The notes beneath the pieces were generated by a model. It was not told the origin of the DNA. It saw only the letters and a program-made list of their open reading frames with translations, and did no database searches. The translations under genes and the position numbers were made by a program. This document shows positions 22,430-32,306 of a DNA stretch of 64,000 nucleotides, piece after piece; positions within the stretch are counted from its first letter, which is position 1; each line of letters starts with the position of its first letter. Origin of the DNA: Gongronella butleri (Eukaryota > Mucoromycota > Mucoromycetes > Mucorales > Cunninghamellaceae); contig JAIWZP010000006.1 of assembly GCA_025201375.1 (NCBI GenBank), positions 434,001 to 498,000 of the forward strand. The letters are read 5' to 3'.

Positions 22430-24115
22430 TTATTTGACAAGAGCTTGCGCGTTTGTTCTTTTACGGCGAACAATGCTAATGGTGTGTATACCCATGATCA
22501 ACATGAACAAGCACAGGCCAATTGCTAGGCAGAGCCATCCAAAAGCACCTTTGAAGACCGTGTAAGTAGTGCGAGCGTATCCTAGGAGGGGCACCTGGAA
22601 GATCAAGGTTTGATTGGTGAGGGTCGCAAAATTTTGCTGGTACGGACTGTCGCTCGTCGCGGTGAACACCCCGGACATGCCTTGGCTGCCGCATCGAAGC
22701 ATCGTAAAACCGTTTTCGATCGCTCGCAAGGAATTGCCACGCGCATGGAAGGTGCCGATTGGACCCCATGTCCAGCTGGCTTGAAGCATGAGATCAACCT
22801 GGTTTGCGCCAGCTTGATCCATAAATGAAGGAAAGTTAAAATCAAAACAGATGCCTACACCAACGCGGCCAAGATCGGGCGTATCCACATATTGCAAGAC
22901 GTTGGGGCCGGGAGGCTGATCTTCAACGCCAAGGACAGGGTGCGCCTTGTTGTACGTAATTAAAATAGTGCCATTGGGTGAAATCAATGTCAAAAGGTTC
23001 TCCATGGTCCCCGGAATGTTGTTGATGTACGATACACCAAGATAGATACTGTTGTTGCTTGCAACACTCGAAGCTTGGTTCAAAAATGACTGCAGGTCTG
23101 TCGTGTTGAACGTTTGGTACGTTTCTTCCGACCAAAGCACAAGCTTTGCTCCATCCTGCGATAAAAAAAAAAAATTAGTGTGTAACACAAACAAAGGTGA
23201 CACAGGTGTACCTTGGCCAATTGTTCTGTTTTTGCAAACCAATATTGACGGTCTTGCAAAGAATAGCCTGTGCCATCGGTGTTGCCAATCACGCACCCAG
23301 CTCGAATGACATCCCTTGTAATGTATTTGGAATAGCTTTTCTGATAGAATGAACCAGGTAGAATGCTTGTCTGGCCGCCGCCATATCCGAGAAGGAGGGC
23401 AAAAAATAAGCAAAACAGAGACAACGAGGAAAATAGCTTGTTGACAAGGTGTGATTTCATATCACGTGCATCTGACGACTGCGCAGCAGCAGAAGCCATG
23501 GTGTCGTCATCTGATTTGTCAAGATTTCCAAACATTTCGACTACCACCGTCCCAAACCAGACCATGAAAAAATCCAACATGGCACGGCCGCCGAACGAAG
23601 CGATTTGGCGAAACGAGTTCCAGGTCATGGCCGACTGTGAGTATGTAAAAAGATCACCAAGCGGACTGTAGTACGCAAAAATGTTCCAAACACCAGTCCA
23701 AAAGAACGGGAACATGTAAACCCGTAAAACCTTGTATCCCGTGAGATATGCCGCACGGTCCAGAGCAAAGCAAATAATGGTCAGAATATTAACGGCAGCC
23801 GTGATGCCAATCAAAAGGCCAGCATCAGAAAACCCTGCCGTTTCATCGAGATTAAAGGACCCTAGAAAGGCAAGCGAATTTCCAAAGGTATTGACCACAA
23901 AAAACGGAAGACAATGCCACCACGACAAACGAATGTAGTAAATGGCAACTGGGAAGAACAACCATGTAAATATTGGAATGTTCTGATAGCCAACACCAAA
24001 AATACTACAACACATAAAGTCAGAAATACGTTGGTTGATTGATTACACACTAATGAGTGTACCTTAAAACAAATAGAATCAAGAGCAATGGCTGATATCT
24101 CCAAATCGATAGCAT
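22430..24115 (-). CDS. Lnt-like membrane protein with a C-N hydrolase (nitrilase) domain
   Basis: Exons (complement) are 24115-24063, 24004-23212 and 23155-22430, in phase throughout; 523 residues. The N-terminal half carries several hydrophobic helices (IPIFTWLFFPVAIYYIRL, LLIGITAAVNILTIICFAL, MFPFFWTGVWNIFAYY). The C-terminal half is a nitrilase fold with a plausible catalytic triad: E292 (LVLWSEETY), K352 (TYNKAHPVLGVE) and C385 (GVGICFDFNFP). A final helix (FGWLCLAIGLCLFMLIMGI) and a basic tail follow. This is the architecture of bacterial apolipoprotein N-acyltransferase (Lnt). Bacterial-type lipoproteins are not expected in a fungus, so the acyl donor, acceptor and membrane are unknown. 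A vanin- or biotinidase-like amidase tethered in the membrane is the alternative. Its introns show it is resident, not contaminant DNA. Confidence 0.85.
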
Positions 24116-24361
24116 TGTGATGGTCAAAGAGAAGAAATGCGGAACAAATCTCGACTTTTTTTTTTTTTTTTGATCCATTGATCTGCAGTCTAAAAGTAAA
24201 CACTGTCATCCACAACTCACCAAAATTAGACTGTCGGCGAGTGCGCCGTCGGGCGCCAAGAGTGATGCTCACCCGCCAATTCAAAAAGGGGTTGGGGGCC
24301 AGGATTTTCATGCAAAAGTTTATTATTACAGTGTGTATCTATTGTGTTCATGCAAATACTT

Positions 24362-25301
24362 CTATTTTTTCTCTTTTTTCTCTTTTTTCGTTTTTTTGTC
24401 CTTCTTCGCTTTTTTTGCTTTCTTGTCCTTTTTGATCTTCTTGTTTGATTTGGGTGCCTCGTTTTCAAGCTTGCGTTTTGTTTCGCCAATTGTGGCGACA
24501 TCGTCATTCGTGCGTACAAAGTCCTGCATAACGCGAGCAAACTTGCCCTTCTGTTCAACAAGGCCACGTCCTCCTTTTCTGGCTGTACGTCCTTCGCAGG
24601 CATCAAAGAGCTCAGCGTCTGTCATCTTGACCGAATAGTCCTTGAAGTCGTTGGCATCAACATCATTGGAACCTGTCAAGGGCGACGGCGCTGACCTAGA
24701 TAACCAACATTGTACGATCGTCAACGAAGCTCTTGCTGTCATTTGGCTGCAGTTGACTTACGGATCATAAACACCACTAGAGCTCTTTACAAATCCACCA
24801 TAGAGAGCATTCTTTGCGACACGCGCCGAAAGTGAGGCTTGGATGTTTTTCACCTTGTTGTCCACTGTATCGTTATTTACTTGATCAGCCATTGCGGTCA
24901 TCGAAGCTGTCATTGCACTTTCTTTGGTATCGTTCGACGTGGGGCGCTCAGTGCTGTAGATGCCGGTCTTTGAGCGTTTCAGATCGTCGCCAGTGCTTTT
25001 CTTCTTTGCAACTTTGATACTGCCGCTCTCTTCATTCTCAATCGACACCTCGCTGGCACTCTTGTTATACAGGTGATCCCACCAGGCAAAATCCCAGTGA
25101 CCTTGCGTGACACCCACACCTTTCTTGTCATTCTTCTTGACAACATTGATATGTTTCTTGACACCCGATCCGTCCTTGCCTAGACCGCCACCACTATTGT
25201 AACTGGTGAATCAAGGGTCCTTACATTTAACAATAAACTTACTGTTCCCAACCATATTTTTCCAACTGTGTCTTTGCAAAAGAGCCTTCCCACTTGTCCA
25301 T
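24362..25301 (-). CDS. G-patch protein, GPATCH4/Tma23-like nucleolar factor
   Basis: Exons (complement) are 25301-25243, 25193-24762 and 24695-24362; 274 residues. The G-patch runs from LEKYGWE-HGGGLGKDGSG to about residue 45, with the first intron placed inside it. The family-specific follow-on is GVTQGHWDFAWWDHLYNKS. A Ser/Thr-rich middle leads to a second short conserved block (MTDAELFDACEGRTARKG) and an extreme Lys tail (KKIKKDKKAKKAKKDKK) typical of nucleolar ribosome-assembly proteins. Yeast Tma23 has the same plan. ATG 25301 is the only ATG that places the usual few residues before the G-patch. The role in rRNA processing is inferred from family. It is divergent from the MOCS2A-type gene by 182 bp. 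Confidence 0.85.
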
Positions 25302-25483
25302 GTCAACGTACCTTGTGAGAAAGAGAAAAAATAGGAGGCAAGCGCAAATTTTTTTTCTTTGCTGCGAGGGCCACTGCGGCGTTTCAATAATTTGGAGTTG
25401 CACAAATTGTTCAGTTGAAAAAGATGACACTTTTATTTGGTTTCTCTTGAACTTATCACGGTCCCTGATAACTCAAGAAGCTA
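25302..25483. promoter_or_regulatory. Shared 182-bp upstream region of the G-patch gene and MOCS2A
   Basis: Head-to-head start codons (25301 minus, 25484 plus) leave 182 bp for both leaders and core promoters. No specific motif is recognised; the call is from gene geometry. Confidence 0.4.
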
Positions 25484-25738
25484 ATGAACTGCATACAGGT
25501 GCTTTATTTTGCGGAAATTGCAGATATAACTGGAACAGCTGAAGAACTGGTTCCATTGGAAGGCAACGACTTACGACTCGAGACATTTCTAAAACAATTG
25601 TCAAAAAAGTACGGCCCAAGGTTTGAAGAACTACTACCCACTTGCATGTTCGCTGTGAACTTTCATCAAGCGTCACTTGACCAAGAACTCGAGCGCCGCG
25701 ACGAGTTAGCTATACTTCCCCCGGTCAGCGGCGGCTGA
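25484..25738 (+). CDS. MOCS2A: Molybdopterin synthase small (sulfur carrier) subunit, MoaD/MOCS2A type
   Basis: It is an intronless frame of 84 residues, the normal length for MoaD. It has the ubiquitin-like order: beta strand IQVLYFAEIADITG, helix LRLETFLKQLSKKYG, then FAVNFHQASLDQELERRDELAILPPVSGG. The C-terminal Gly-Gly is exactly at the stop, as needed for adenylation and thiocarboxylation before sulfur transfer to cyclic pyranopterin monophosphate. A MoaD-like frame fused to MoaE (bicistronic MOCS2) is not present here; no large subunit is found in the window. ATG 25484 is the only ATG before the first strand. A functional gene implies the fungus makes molybdenum cofactor (inference). 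Confidence 0.93.
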   Translation: MNCIQVLYFAEIADITGTAEELVPLEGNDLRLETFLKQLSKKYGPRFEELLPTCMFAVNFHQASLDQELERRDELAILPPVSGG

Positions 25739-26020
25739 TCGGTGTCTGCAAACATCGTCAATGAGAGAAATAGCCAAAAAAAAAAAGGTACAGATTTGTT
25801 TGAGCACTTTTTTTTTTTGTATACATGTTTGAGCACTTTTCGTAGACAAAAAATATATCAAAGCTGCAATAAAAGATATCCCGAGAGCGAGTGTCCTTAA
25901 TAAGTAGAGGGTAAACCGTCGAATGACACGATTTTCAAACAGTCAAAGCAAGCAAGCAAAAAAAAAAATTTTTTTTTTTTTTTCAAAGAGATTTTAAACG
26001 AAAAACCTAATTCAAATGCC

Positions 26021-26114
26021 AGTAGCTTGCCAACCTTTTTTTTTTCACATGATCTTTATTAAAACAATAATCATAAGGGTAAGGGGGGCGTAGCCAGCTA
26101 GTAGCTTGCCAACC
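26021..26114 (-). mobile_element. Short retroposed 3' end flanked by 15-bp target-site duplications
   Basis: The 15-mer agtagcttgccaacc occurs at 26021-26035 and again at 26100-26114. Between them lie 64 bp which, read on the minus strand, end with an AATAAA signal, then about 15 bases, then an A10 tail that abuts the duplication. This is the signature of LINE-machinery retroposition of a severely 5'-truncated polyadenylated RNA. The source RNA is not in this window. No coding potential. Confidence 0.8.
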
Positions 26115-26559
26115 CACAGTGACTTCACGTCAATTTTGATGCATTTTCAACAAAAAAAAAGGTAGATTTTGTTGCAACAATCGCCAAGAAAGTATGTCTT
26201 AAGCTCAAGGGACTCATGGGAGAGCAGCAAGACGCGAACACTGGTGCCAACAACCAAAAACATGCTAAAAATATAATCGGGAATACTGTACTATTGAGTC
26301 AAGAAAAAAAAAATGAGCCACGAAGAGAATGACGGCAAAAAAAGGGCACTTATGCGCATTCCCCTCCTTTCGGAGGGGAGGGGAGCATGACTAATGCACG
26401 GCACTAAGGGCCTTGTAGCTGAGCGTTCATCACAGCCGGAAGTGGTGGAATGGGTGCGCGGGCACCCGGACGTGCGTGGAATGTACATATGGCATCCAAA
26501 CAAGCGTCCATTCAGCAAAAAAACGGCGACGAAGAGGAGAGGCAGCAACCAGAGGGACC
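26115..26559. other. Spacer, no gene seen
   Basis: Mixed A/T-rich sequence grades into G-rich sequence. ORFs that start here run into the minisatellite next door and show only its translated repeats. Confidence 0.5.
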
Positions 26560-26775
26560 AGGGCTTGCGACGACGACCGACCGCAGCCGCAGCGGTCAAG
26601 GGGCGACCAATGTGCGGCCAAGGGGCGACCAAGGAGAGGCCAAGGGCAACCAAAAAGGGGCCAAGGACAGCCAAAGAAGGGCCAATGGGCGACCAAAGAG
26701 GGACCAAGGGCAACCAAAGAAGGGACAACAACAAGGGGCGGCGAAGGAGGGGCCAAGGGGGACCAGGACAGCCGT
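26560..26775. repeat. G-rich degenerate minisatellite
   Basis: Units of roughly 9 to 15 bp built on ggccaagg, gcgaccaa and gggcaaccaaa recur about 15 times, with strong G over C asymmetry on the plus strand. All three frames on both strands are open for about 110-165 codons because the repeat lacks stops. The resulting proteins are only Gln/Arg/Gly or Trp/Pro/Leu repeats, so no gene is called. A shorter, looser version of the same texture occurs at 53585-53790. Confidence 0.7.
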
Positions 26776-26889
26776 AGAATTGAATCATTGAGGAAAGACA
26801 ATGAAGAAAAGCGTCAAAATCGAGAAACTGTCGTGCTTATTTATACTTGATTTTCTGCTTTTCTCACGGACGCAGATGCCGCGGGGGCC

Positions 26890-27920
26890 TTTTGCTTATC
26901 ATACACGTATTCTCTATCTCTGAAACAAGCACGTTATGCATGTAAATGAGCCCGCGCGCTCCTAATGATCATGAATGAGCTATTTTTTCTTTTCAATCAA
27001 GAACAATCATGTTTGCGCGCGATCCCGAGCAGCTTTTGTTTGTTTTCCGCTCGTAAAGTGCTCTCCCTTACTAAACCTGCTTGTGGGTGAATGGGATCGC
27101 GACCCGCGCTTGGTTGTATTTTGTTTGCCAAGACGTGGATGGGGCTCTCCTTGCCCCATTTTTTTTTTGTTCGGCTCATCGTGCGCGCTCCTGCTTGAAA
27201 CCAAAGTCTCTTTGCGTCATGCGAGAGCTCCACGTGATGTGATCGCGATCCGCATTATTGTTTTTTTCTGCATAAACATGGTAGGGCCCCTTCTCGCTCC
27301 GCTTTTGGTCTACACGGGTCGCTGCGCATCCTATCTCTGACTCAAACACACAATGCCACTAAAGAAGCCTGGAGCGCTCTTGATGATCATGAATGTGCTC
27401 TTTTTTTTTTCACACATATGCGAGCAATCCCGACGGAACTTTATTTGTTTTATGCGCGTCAAATGCCCTCCTTTACTTGTGTTTCTCGTGGGTGATTGAT
27501 TTCAAACCGCGTTTGGTTGATTTTGTTTGCCAAGACGTGCGTGGGTCCCTCTCGCTCCATTTTTTGTTCGCACGGATCACCGCGCATCCTATCTCTGAAA
27601 CAAGCACGCCATGCGTGTAAAATGAGCCTGGGCGTTCCTGATGATCATGAACGTGCTATTTTTTCTTTTTTTCACACGAGAACAATTGTGTTGCGCTCTT
27701 GCGCACGATCCCGAGCGACTTTTGTTTGTTTTACGCACGTTGAATGCTCTCTTTTACCTGTGCTATTCGTGGGTAATTGTGATTACGGTCCGCGTTTGAC
27801 TCGTTTTTGTTGCAAAGACGTGGATGGGGTTCTTCTAGCCCCTCTTTTTGTCTGTGAGAGTCACTGCGCGCCCACCCGTTTTGAAACCAAGGACTCTCTT
27901 GCGTCATAGACATCTCCAGG
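26890..27920. repeat. Diverged tandem array, unit about 260 bp
   Basis: The landmark tgatcatgaa(t/c)g.gct occurs at about 26967, 27383 and 27641. The landmark cctatctctga..caa(a/g)cac occurs at about 26912, 27328 and 27588. The landmark (c/a)aagacgtg occurs at about 27129, 27532 and 27817. The 416-bp first interval contains a partial extra unit (27230-27330), so there are three full copies and one truncated. Identity between copies is roughly 65-75 % by eye. ORFs within (up to 137 codons) are repeats of each other and carry no known domain. Confidence 0.75.
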
Positions 27921-29271
27921 TCCACGGATCAGCCTTGTTTTTCGGGATCGGCTGCGGCACACTGGTGCGAAAGTACAATTTCAATCACAGCCAGGGAAAA
28001 AAAAAGACGCGTCGCGACTCACACGAGCAGCTTTGAAATAATCCAAAAGCTTGTTTTCAAATGCGTTGTGAGGCGAGCGCATTCGATTCAAGCAGTGGAC
28101 CCCGTAGATGCAAAGAAAATAAGGGACAGAACAGGATTTGGTACCGAAAAAGTGGATTTATTGGGACTTGGTGTCGTGTTGCCTCTTTTGCATTTTTTTT
28201 GAGTTAAGAGTGATCCCTGAGAGCTGCATAAAGAAAGATGTGTTGCAAATGTGAAAGGAAAGGCGGCCCAAACGACCAAAAAAAAATGCGGGACGAGCAG
28301 CCTTGTTGGACTCCGTCGGGGCTAAAATTTGGGTTACGCGCACTGCCACCCTTTTTCAGCCTCTGATGACCCGAGAGTTCATGTCACCTTGCCTGAGCCT
28401 GTGAGGCACGACAAAAATGGTGCGACACGCGTATTTTTCACACTTTGCAAGATTAACAGCGTGCGTGTGGCACCATCTTACCATCCCACCATCTGTCATG
28501 CATTGTCACCTTGGCGGGCACGAGAGAGCTCAGAACGATTCCAAACAAAAAAAAAAAAAAAGAGAGCTCAGAACGAACTTCAAAAAGATGGTGTAGCACT
28601 ACCTAAAACAAGTAAAAAATTGCAAATCCCTTACGATCTCCATGACGGAAACACGCGTCGTGTCGTGCTTTCGCTGCGGAATCAATTTTGCGGACACTGC
28701 GACGCGTTTTCGCTAACATCGCCCTTGCTGCCTTGCACCAAAACGAGACCTTTTTACAAACAATCGTCTTTTACAGCCCAATGGCCGTGCCGACGTCGGT
28801 CGCTGATACCGTGGTCATTCGTTTTTCTTTGTGCCCATTTTGGCCATCCTGAGTGTACCACTCTCAAAAATCACGATTTTCTCGACACTGTTTTTTGCTT
28901 TCGCACGCCGATGAACACTGAAATCCGGTAAGAAGCTCAAGCTCACGGGTCATTTGTATTTTCGAACCTTTCGCCTTCAAAGCGAAAGCGAAAGCGAAAG
29001 CGACCAATCACACGCTTTTGAAGCTCACGGCTCAAATTGGCAGCACTTGGCTCAATGCCTGGCACGCTAGCCCAATTTCGAAAGAGCGACCCAATAAAGT
29101 TGAGATCCCCGTATCTCGTGAACGCATGATTCGATTTCGATTTTGAGAGCAGTTTTACTAATAAAATAGAGGTCAATCCATCAAATGACAAAGTTTCAAA
29201 AAGATCTGAAGCGTTCCGAGCGGGCTACACGGCGCAGTCGTCAAAAAACAGGTTGTCGTAATAGCCGCGTA
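27921..29271. other. Gene-poor spacer with a short (gaaagc)n run
   Basis: The longest frame (28329-28931, plus) is interrupted by a run of about 15 A and has no recognisable protein features. A four-unit aagcga microsatellite lies at about 28978-29003. I see no spliced gene. Confidence 0.5.
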
Positions 29272-30108
29272 ATAGTTTAGCCGACGAAAAAGGAGCAAGT
29301 ACGCGAAAGAGAAGTTTTTGTGTAGAAAGCACGTGACAATTTTTTTCTTTTGCAAGAACACGTGACAAACATGTGAATAAAAAAGCCTAAAAAAGTGAAA
29401 AAAATGAAAAAAAGCATAAAAAAGTAAAAATAAAAATAAAAAAATTAGAAAAAAAAATTTTTTTTAAAAGTTGACTTCAATAAAAAAGACGTAAAAAATC
29501 ACAAAAAAAAGTCCAAAATTCTATGCAAATCACGTAACTAAATTTAGAAGTCTCAAACCTACATTTTTGGAAAAAGCCTTCTATTGTATTAGGAGATTTA
29601 ATGGCATCCCAGATGGGTCTTATTTACCAAATTTAGAAAGTGATTTAAGATAAATTGCCATTTTGGAGTCTTCCAAAAAGGCAATTGTTTTACTTCCTCT
29701 TTAAAAAAAGCTTTTAAAATAGTAATTTTTATTATATTACTTTCCAAATAAGGTAAATAAAACCCATCTGTGATGCCATTAAATTTCCCAATAAAATATA
29801 TGTCTCTTTTCAAAAATGTAAGGTTTGAGACTTCCAAATTTAGTTACGTGGTTTGCATAGAGTTTTGGACTTTCTTTGTGATTTTTTACGTCTTTTTTAT
29901 TGAAGTCAACTTTTAAAGAAAAAAATCTTTTGCCAATTTTTTTATTTTTATTTTTACTTTTTTATGCTTTTTTTTCATTTTTTTACTTTTTTAGGCTTTT
30001 TTTATTCACATGTTTGTCACGTGTTTTTCAATTTAATGCAAAAGAAAAATTGTCACGTGCTTTCTACACAAAGTAAAGTTCGGTTTTTTTGGCCGGCTAA
30101 ATCTTTAC
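29272..30108. repeat. 837-bp near-complete imperfect palindrome (foldback element)
   Basis: The left end gtttagccgacgaaaaa (29272) pairs with the right end ggccggctaaatc (30108). Pairing continues inward almost to the centre near 29690: gtgtagaaagcacgtgacaa with ttgtcacgtgctttctacac, aaaagttgacttcaataaaa with its complement at about 29900, aaatttagaagtctcaaacc with ggtttgagacttccaaattt, and taatggcatcccagatgggt with acccatctgtgatgccatta. It is very AT-rich, has no ORF longer than about 80 codons and no transposase. It resembles a large foldback or MITE. A transcript would form a hairpin with a stem of about 400 bp. Confidence 0.88.
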
Positions 30109-30130
30109 CCGTTTTCTTTCTTCTAACACA

Positions 30131-30890
30131 TCATTTACTCGACCCAGCGACCAGCCAACGGCATGGCAGCCATCCGACATCTATTGTACAGTAAAGCCGA
30201 ATGGATGCACGGACCGGCGCGCGAACCACCGGAGGCCGAGATCCAGCGATTTTTGGCGAATCCCGACCGAGGGCTGGAAGCGCATCCTCCAGGCCAAAAT
30301 TCCACACAAAGCTCTGGAAATCTGGTATTGCACATTGCCCGATCTGCAAGTCCAACCATGAAGACCCTGGACGGGCTCCTTTCATGGCAAGGCGCTGTCA
30401 ATATGGTGGAGAGTCTTACACGAGAAATTGCCAATGCGAGTCAGAGGTCTACATCGTCAAAGGCACTACAACGGCCCAACCTGCGTTCTGTGTCTCCAAG
30501 AACCAGAAGACGATAGGCACTTCCTCGTGTCGTGTCCCAAAAAATGGCCCATCTGAGTACACTTTTATACAAAAAAAAAAAAAAAAAAAAGAAAAAAAAA
30601 TACAAAAAAAAAGGGTACACTTTTTCCCCGAAGGCCACCAACAAGTAATCCTAGAATGGATCTGGTCACCAGCTCGCGCCCCCATAGAATCACATAGTCA
30701 GTTAGGCAAAGCCCTGAATGCCATTTGGGCAGCTCATTGGAAGTTATTTTCGCTCCCCCTGGCACTGTCCTCACTCAAAAGGACACCCAGTTTATAGATG
30801 TTGACTAAATAACTTGTAATAATAAATTACTCTTTTTGTATGCTTTTTTTATGTATAAAAACTCTTTTTGTTTACAAAAAAAAAACAATG
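30131..30890 (+). mobile_element. Truncated non-LTR retrotransposon, reverse-transcriptase tail (pseudogene)
   Basis: In frame from about 30268 the plus strand reads GWKRILQAKIPHKALEIWYC, then a stop, then ALSIWWRVLHEKLPM and CVLCLQEPEDDRHFLVSCPKKWP. The last is the Cys-Cys-His-Cys knuckle (zf-RVT type) that ends many fungal LINE-like reverse transcriptases. Downstream, after an inserted A-rich patch, it continues ILEWIWSPARAPIES and ALNAIWAAHWKLF to a stop near 30796, then an AATAAA-like region and an A10 tail at about 30878-30888. Stops and the insertion make it dead. The reverse-transcriptase core is missing (5' truncation). Confidence 0.8.
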
Positions 30891-31277
30891 AAGACCCGGA
30901 CCACTTTTGGATCGCATGCCCCCAAAGGCGCGCTTTTTGGTCGTTCATGTGGCCAGGCAGGATCCGCGGCCTACACCGGCAATCCCATTACGATGATTCG
31001 ACATGCCTTTGGCAACACTTCCTCCCTGGCCAAAGTGATGACACCATCCTGGGTTACATCTGGTCCCCAGCCAGCATCCCTGCAGAATCGATTGTCCGCA
31101 TCTGTAAAGCTCTCAACGCCATGTGGGCCTCCCACTGGAGTTTCGTCTTCGCCCCCCCTGGCTTTGTCAATTCACAGGACATCCAGATCAATTTGACAGA
31201 TTAGCATTACATGTATAATTAATTAATTAATAAAGTACTCTTTTCGTATACAAAAAAAAAAAAAAAAAAAAAAAAAG
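30891..31277 (+). mobile_element. Second truncated copy of the same non-LTR retrotransposon
   Basis: It starts inside the knuckle (EDPDHFWIACPQRRAFWSFMWPG). It continues to TILGYIWSPASIPAES and ALNAMWASHWSFVFAPPGF, the same C-terminal block as the preceding copy, and stops at 31204. Then follow aataaagtactc and a 3' poly(A) of about 25 bases (31252-31277). Unlike its neighbour the visible frame is intact, which suggests a later insertion. It is 5'-truncated. Confidence 0.78.
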
Positions 31278-31455
31278 GTCGCTGGTTGGCGAGATAATCG
31301 CAATTTCTTGTGCTTTACACACAAAATTTTTTTAGGACAGAACAAGTTCTGCAGCTGCGCACCAAATTGAAACGCCGACCACCTTTGTACCGGCAATTGC
31401 AAAATTACGGTACTCGTCCTTTGTTGACCTCCTTTTTTTCTCGTTGCAAATTCCA

Positions 31456-32304
31456 ATGTCTTTAGCAAATGGCAACAGCATTCGTAAAAAGTCACAAGAA
31501 AACCGCGCAGTTTACAAGAGCGTGCTGGCGCATCCTTTTGTAGCAAAATGGTGTGTACAATGTGGCAGCAAGTTTTTTTTGGTAAACTAACTTTGATCTG
31601 ATTGATTTTTTTTTTTTTTTGTGCCCGATTCTCTCCGTTTGTTCTGCATCTTCTCCAAGGCCCAAAACACAACAGGGTCAATCCGAGAAAATATTGGATC
31701 ATTTGATCGAGTATGCCAAAAGTGAGAGGTGTTCCCACAGACCATTTATGCATTTTTTAAACAGATTGTTGTCATGTCGCGAGGCGCAAAAGACGAAAAT
31801 GAAAGCCCAGAGCCTCCGTTGTGAAGACTCATTGAAAGAGGGGTCGAAACAGCAATTGCGCATCGGCATTAACAGTGTTACAAAACGATTGGAAGCAAAA
31901 CTGCGAGGGGCAGCTCTTGACAGCACTGTCTCGATTATTTTTGTATGCCGCAGAGACATGCTTCCGCAACAAATTTGCTCCCATCTGCTGTTGATGGCAG
32001 CAATGACCCAGGCAAAGCTTGTCCAACTTCCTCAGCAATCAGAGCAAAAGCTGTCAACAGTTCTTGGAATGAAAGCCGCTCAACTTTCCGTCATCCTTTT
32101 AGAGGTAGAATATCATATGTTGATCGGCCTGGAACTAATTTTTTTTTGAAGTTGTCAATGGACGATTTGGAACCTAGAACATCTCTACTTCGTTTGGCTG
32201 TTGAAGATATCCCTTTTATTGATGCCCCATGGCTAGGCACGAATCTCAAGCACTATTTGCCCTTCAAGTTTAAAGCTGTGCAAGGAAATTGTGCAAAATC
32301 GTAA
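31456..32304 (+). CDS. POP3: RNase P/MRP subunit POP3 (Rpp38/L7Ae-related)
   Basis: It is a protein subunit of the nuclear RNases that trim tRNA leaders and pre-rRNA. Exons 31456-31550, 31660-32104 and 32152-32304 give 230 residues. The first 109-bp intron carries a long T run and joins VYKSVLAHPFVAKW to PKTQQGQSEKILDHL, the family N-terminal block. Then come GINSVTKRLE, an L7Ae-like strand STVSIIFVCRRDMLPQQI, HLLLMAAMTQAKLVQLPQQSEQKL and GMKAAQLSVILLE, and finally FIDAPWLGTNLKHYLPFKFK. ATG 31456 begins MSLANGNSIRKKSQENR. The stop is 2 bp from that of the convergent GILT-like gene. Assignment rests on block order and the RNA-binding-like fold. Confidence 0.85.
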
Positions 32305-32306
32305 TT

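Noticed and set aside
26291..26801. Overlapping long frames on both strands
   Set aside because: They translate the G-rich minisatellite; low-complexity repeats only.
26890..27920. Possible CRISPR-like array
   Set aside because: Units are about 260 bp, strongly diverged and without short identical repeats and unique spacers; the host is eukaryotic.
28329..28931. 200-codon plus-strand frame
   Set aside because: It crosses a run of about 15 A, has no start context, no domain and no splice support.
29272..30108. Autonomous DNA transposon
   Set aside because: Although palindromic ends are clear, there is no transposase frame and no convincing target-site duplication at the edges.
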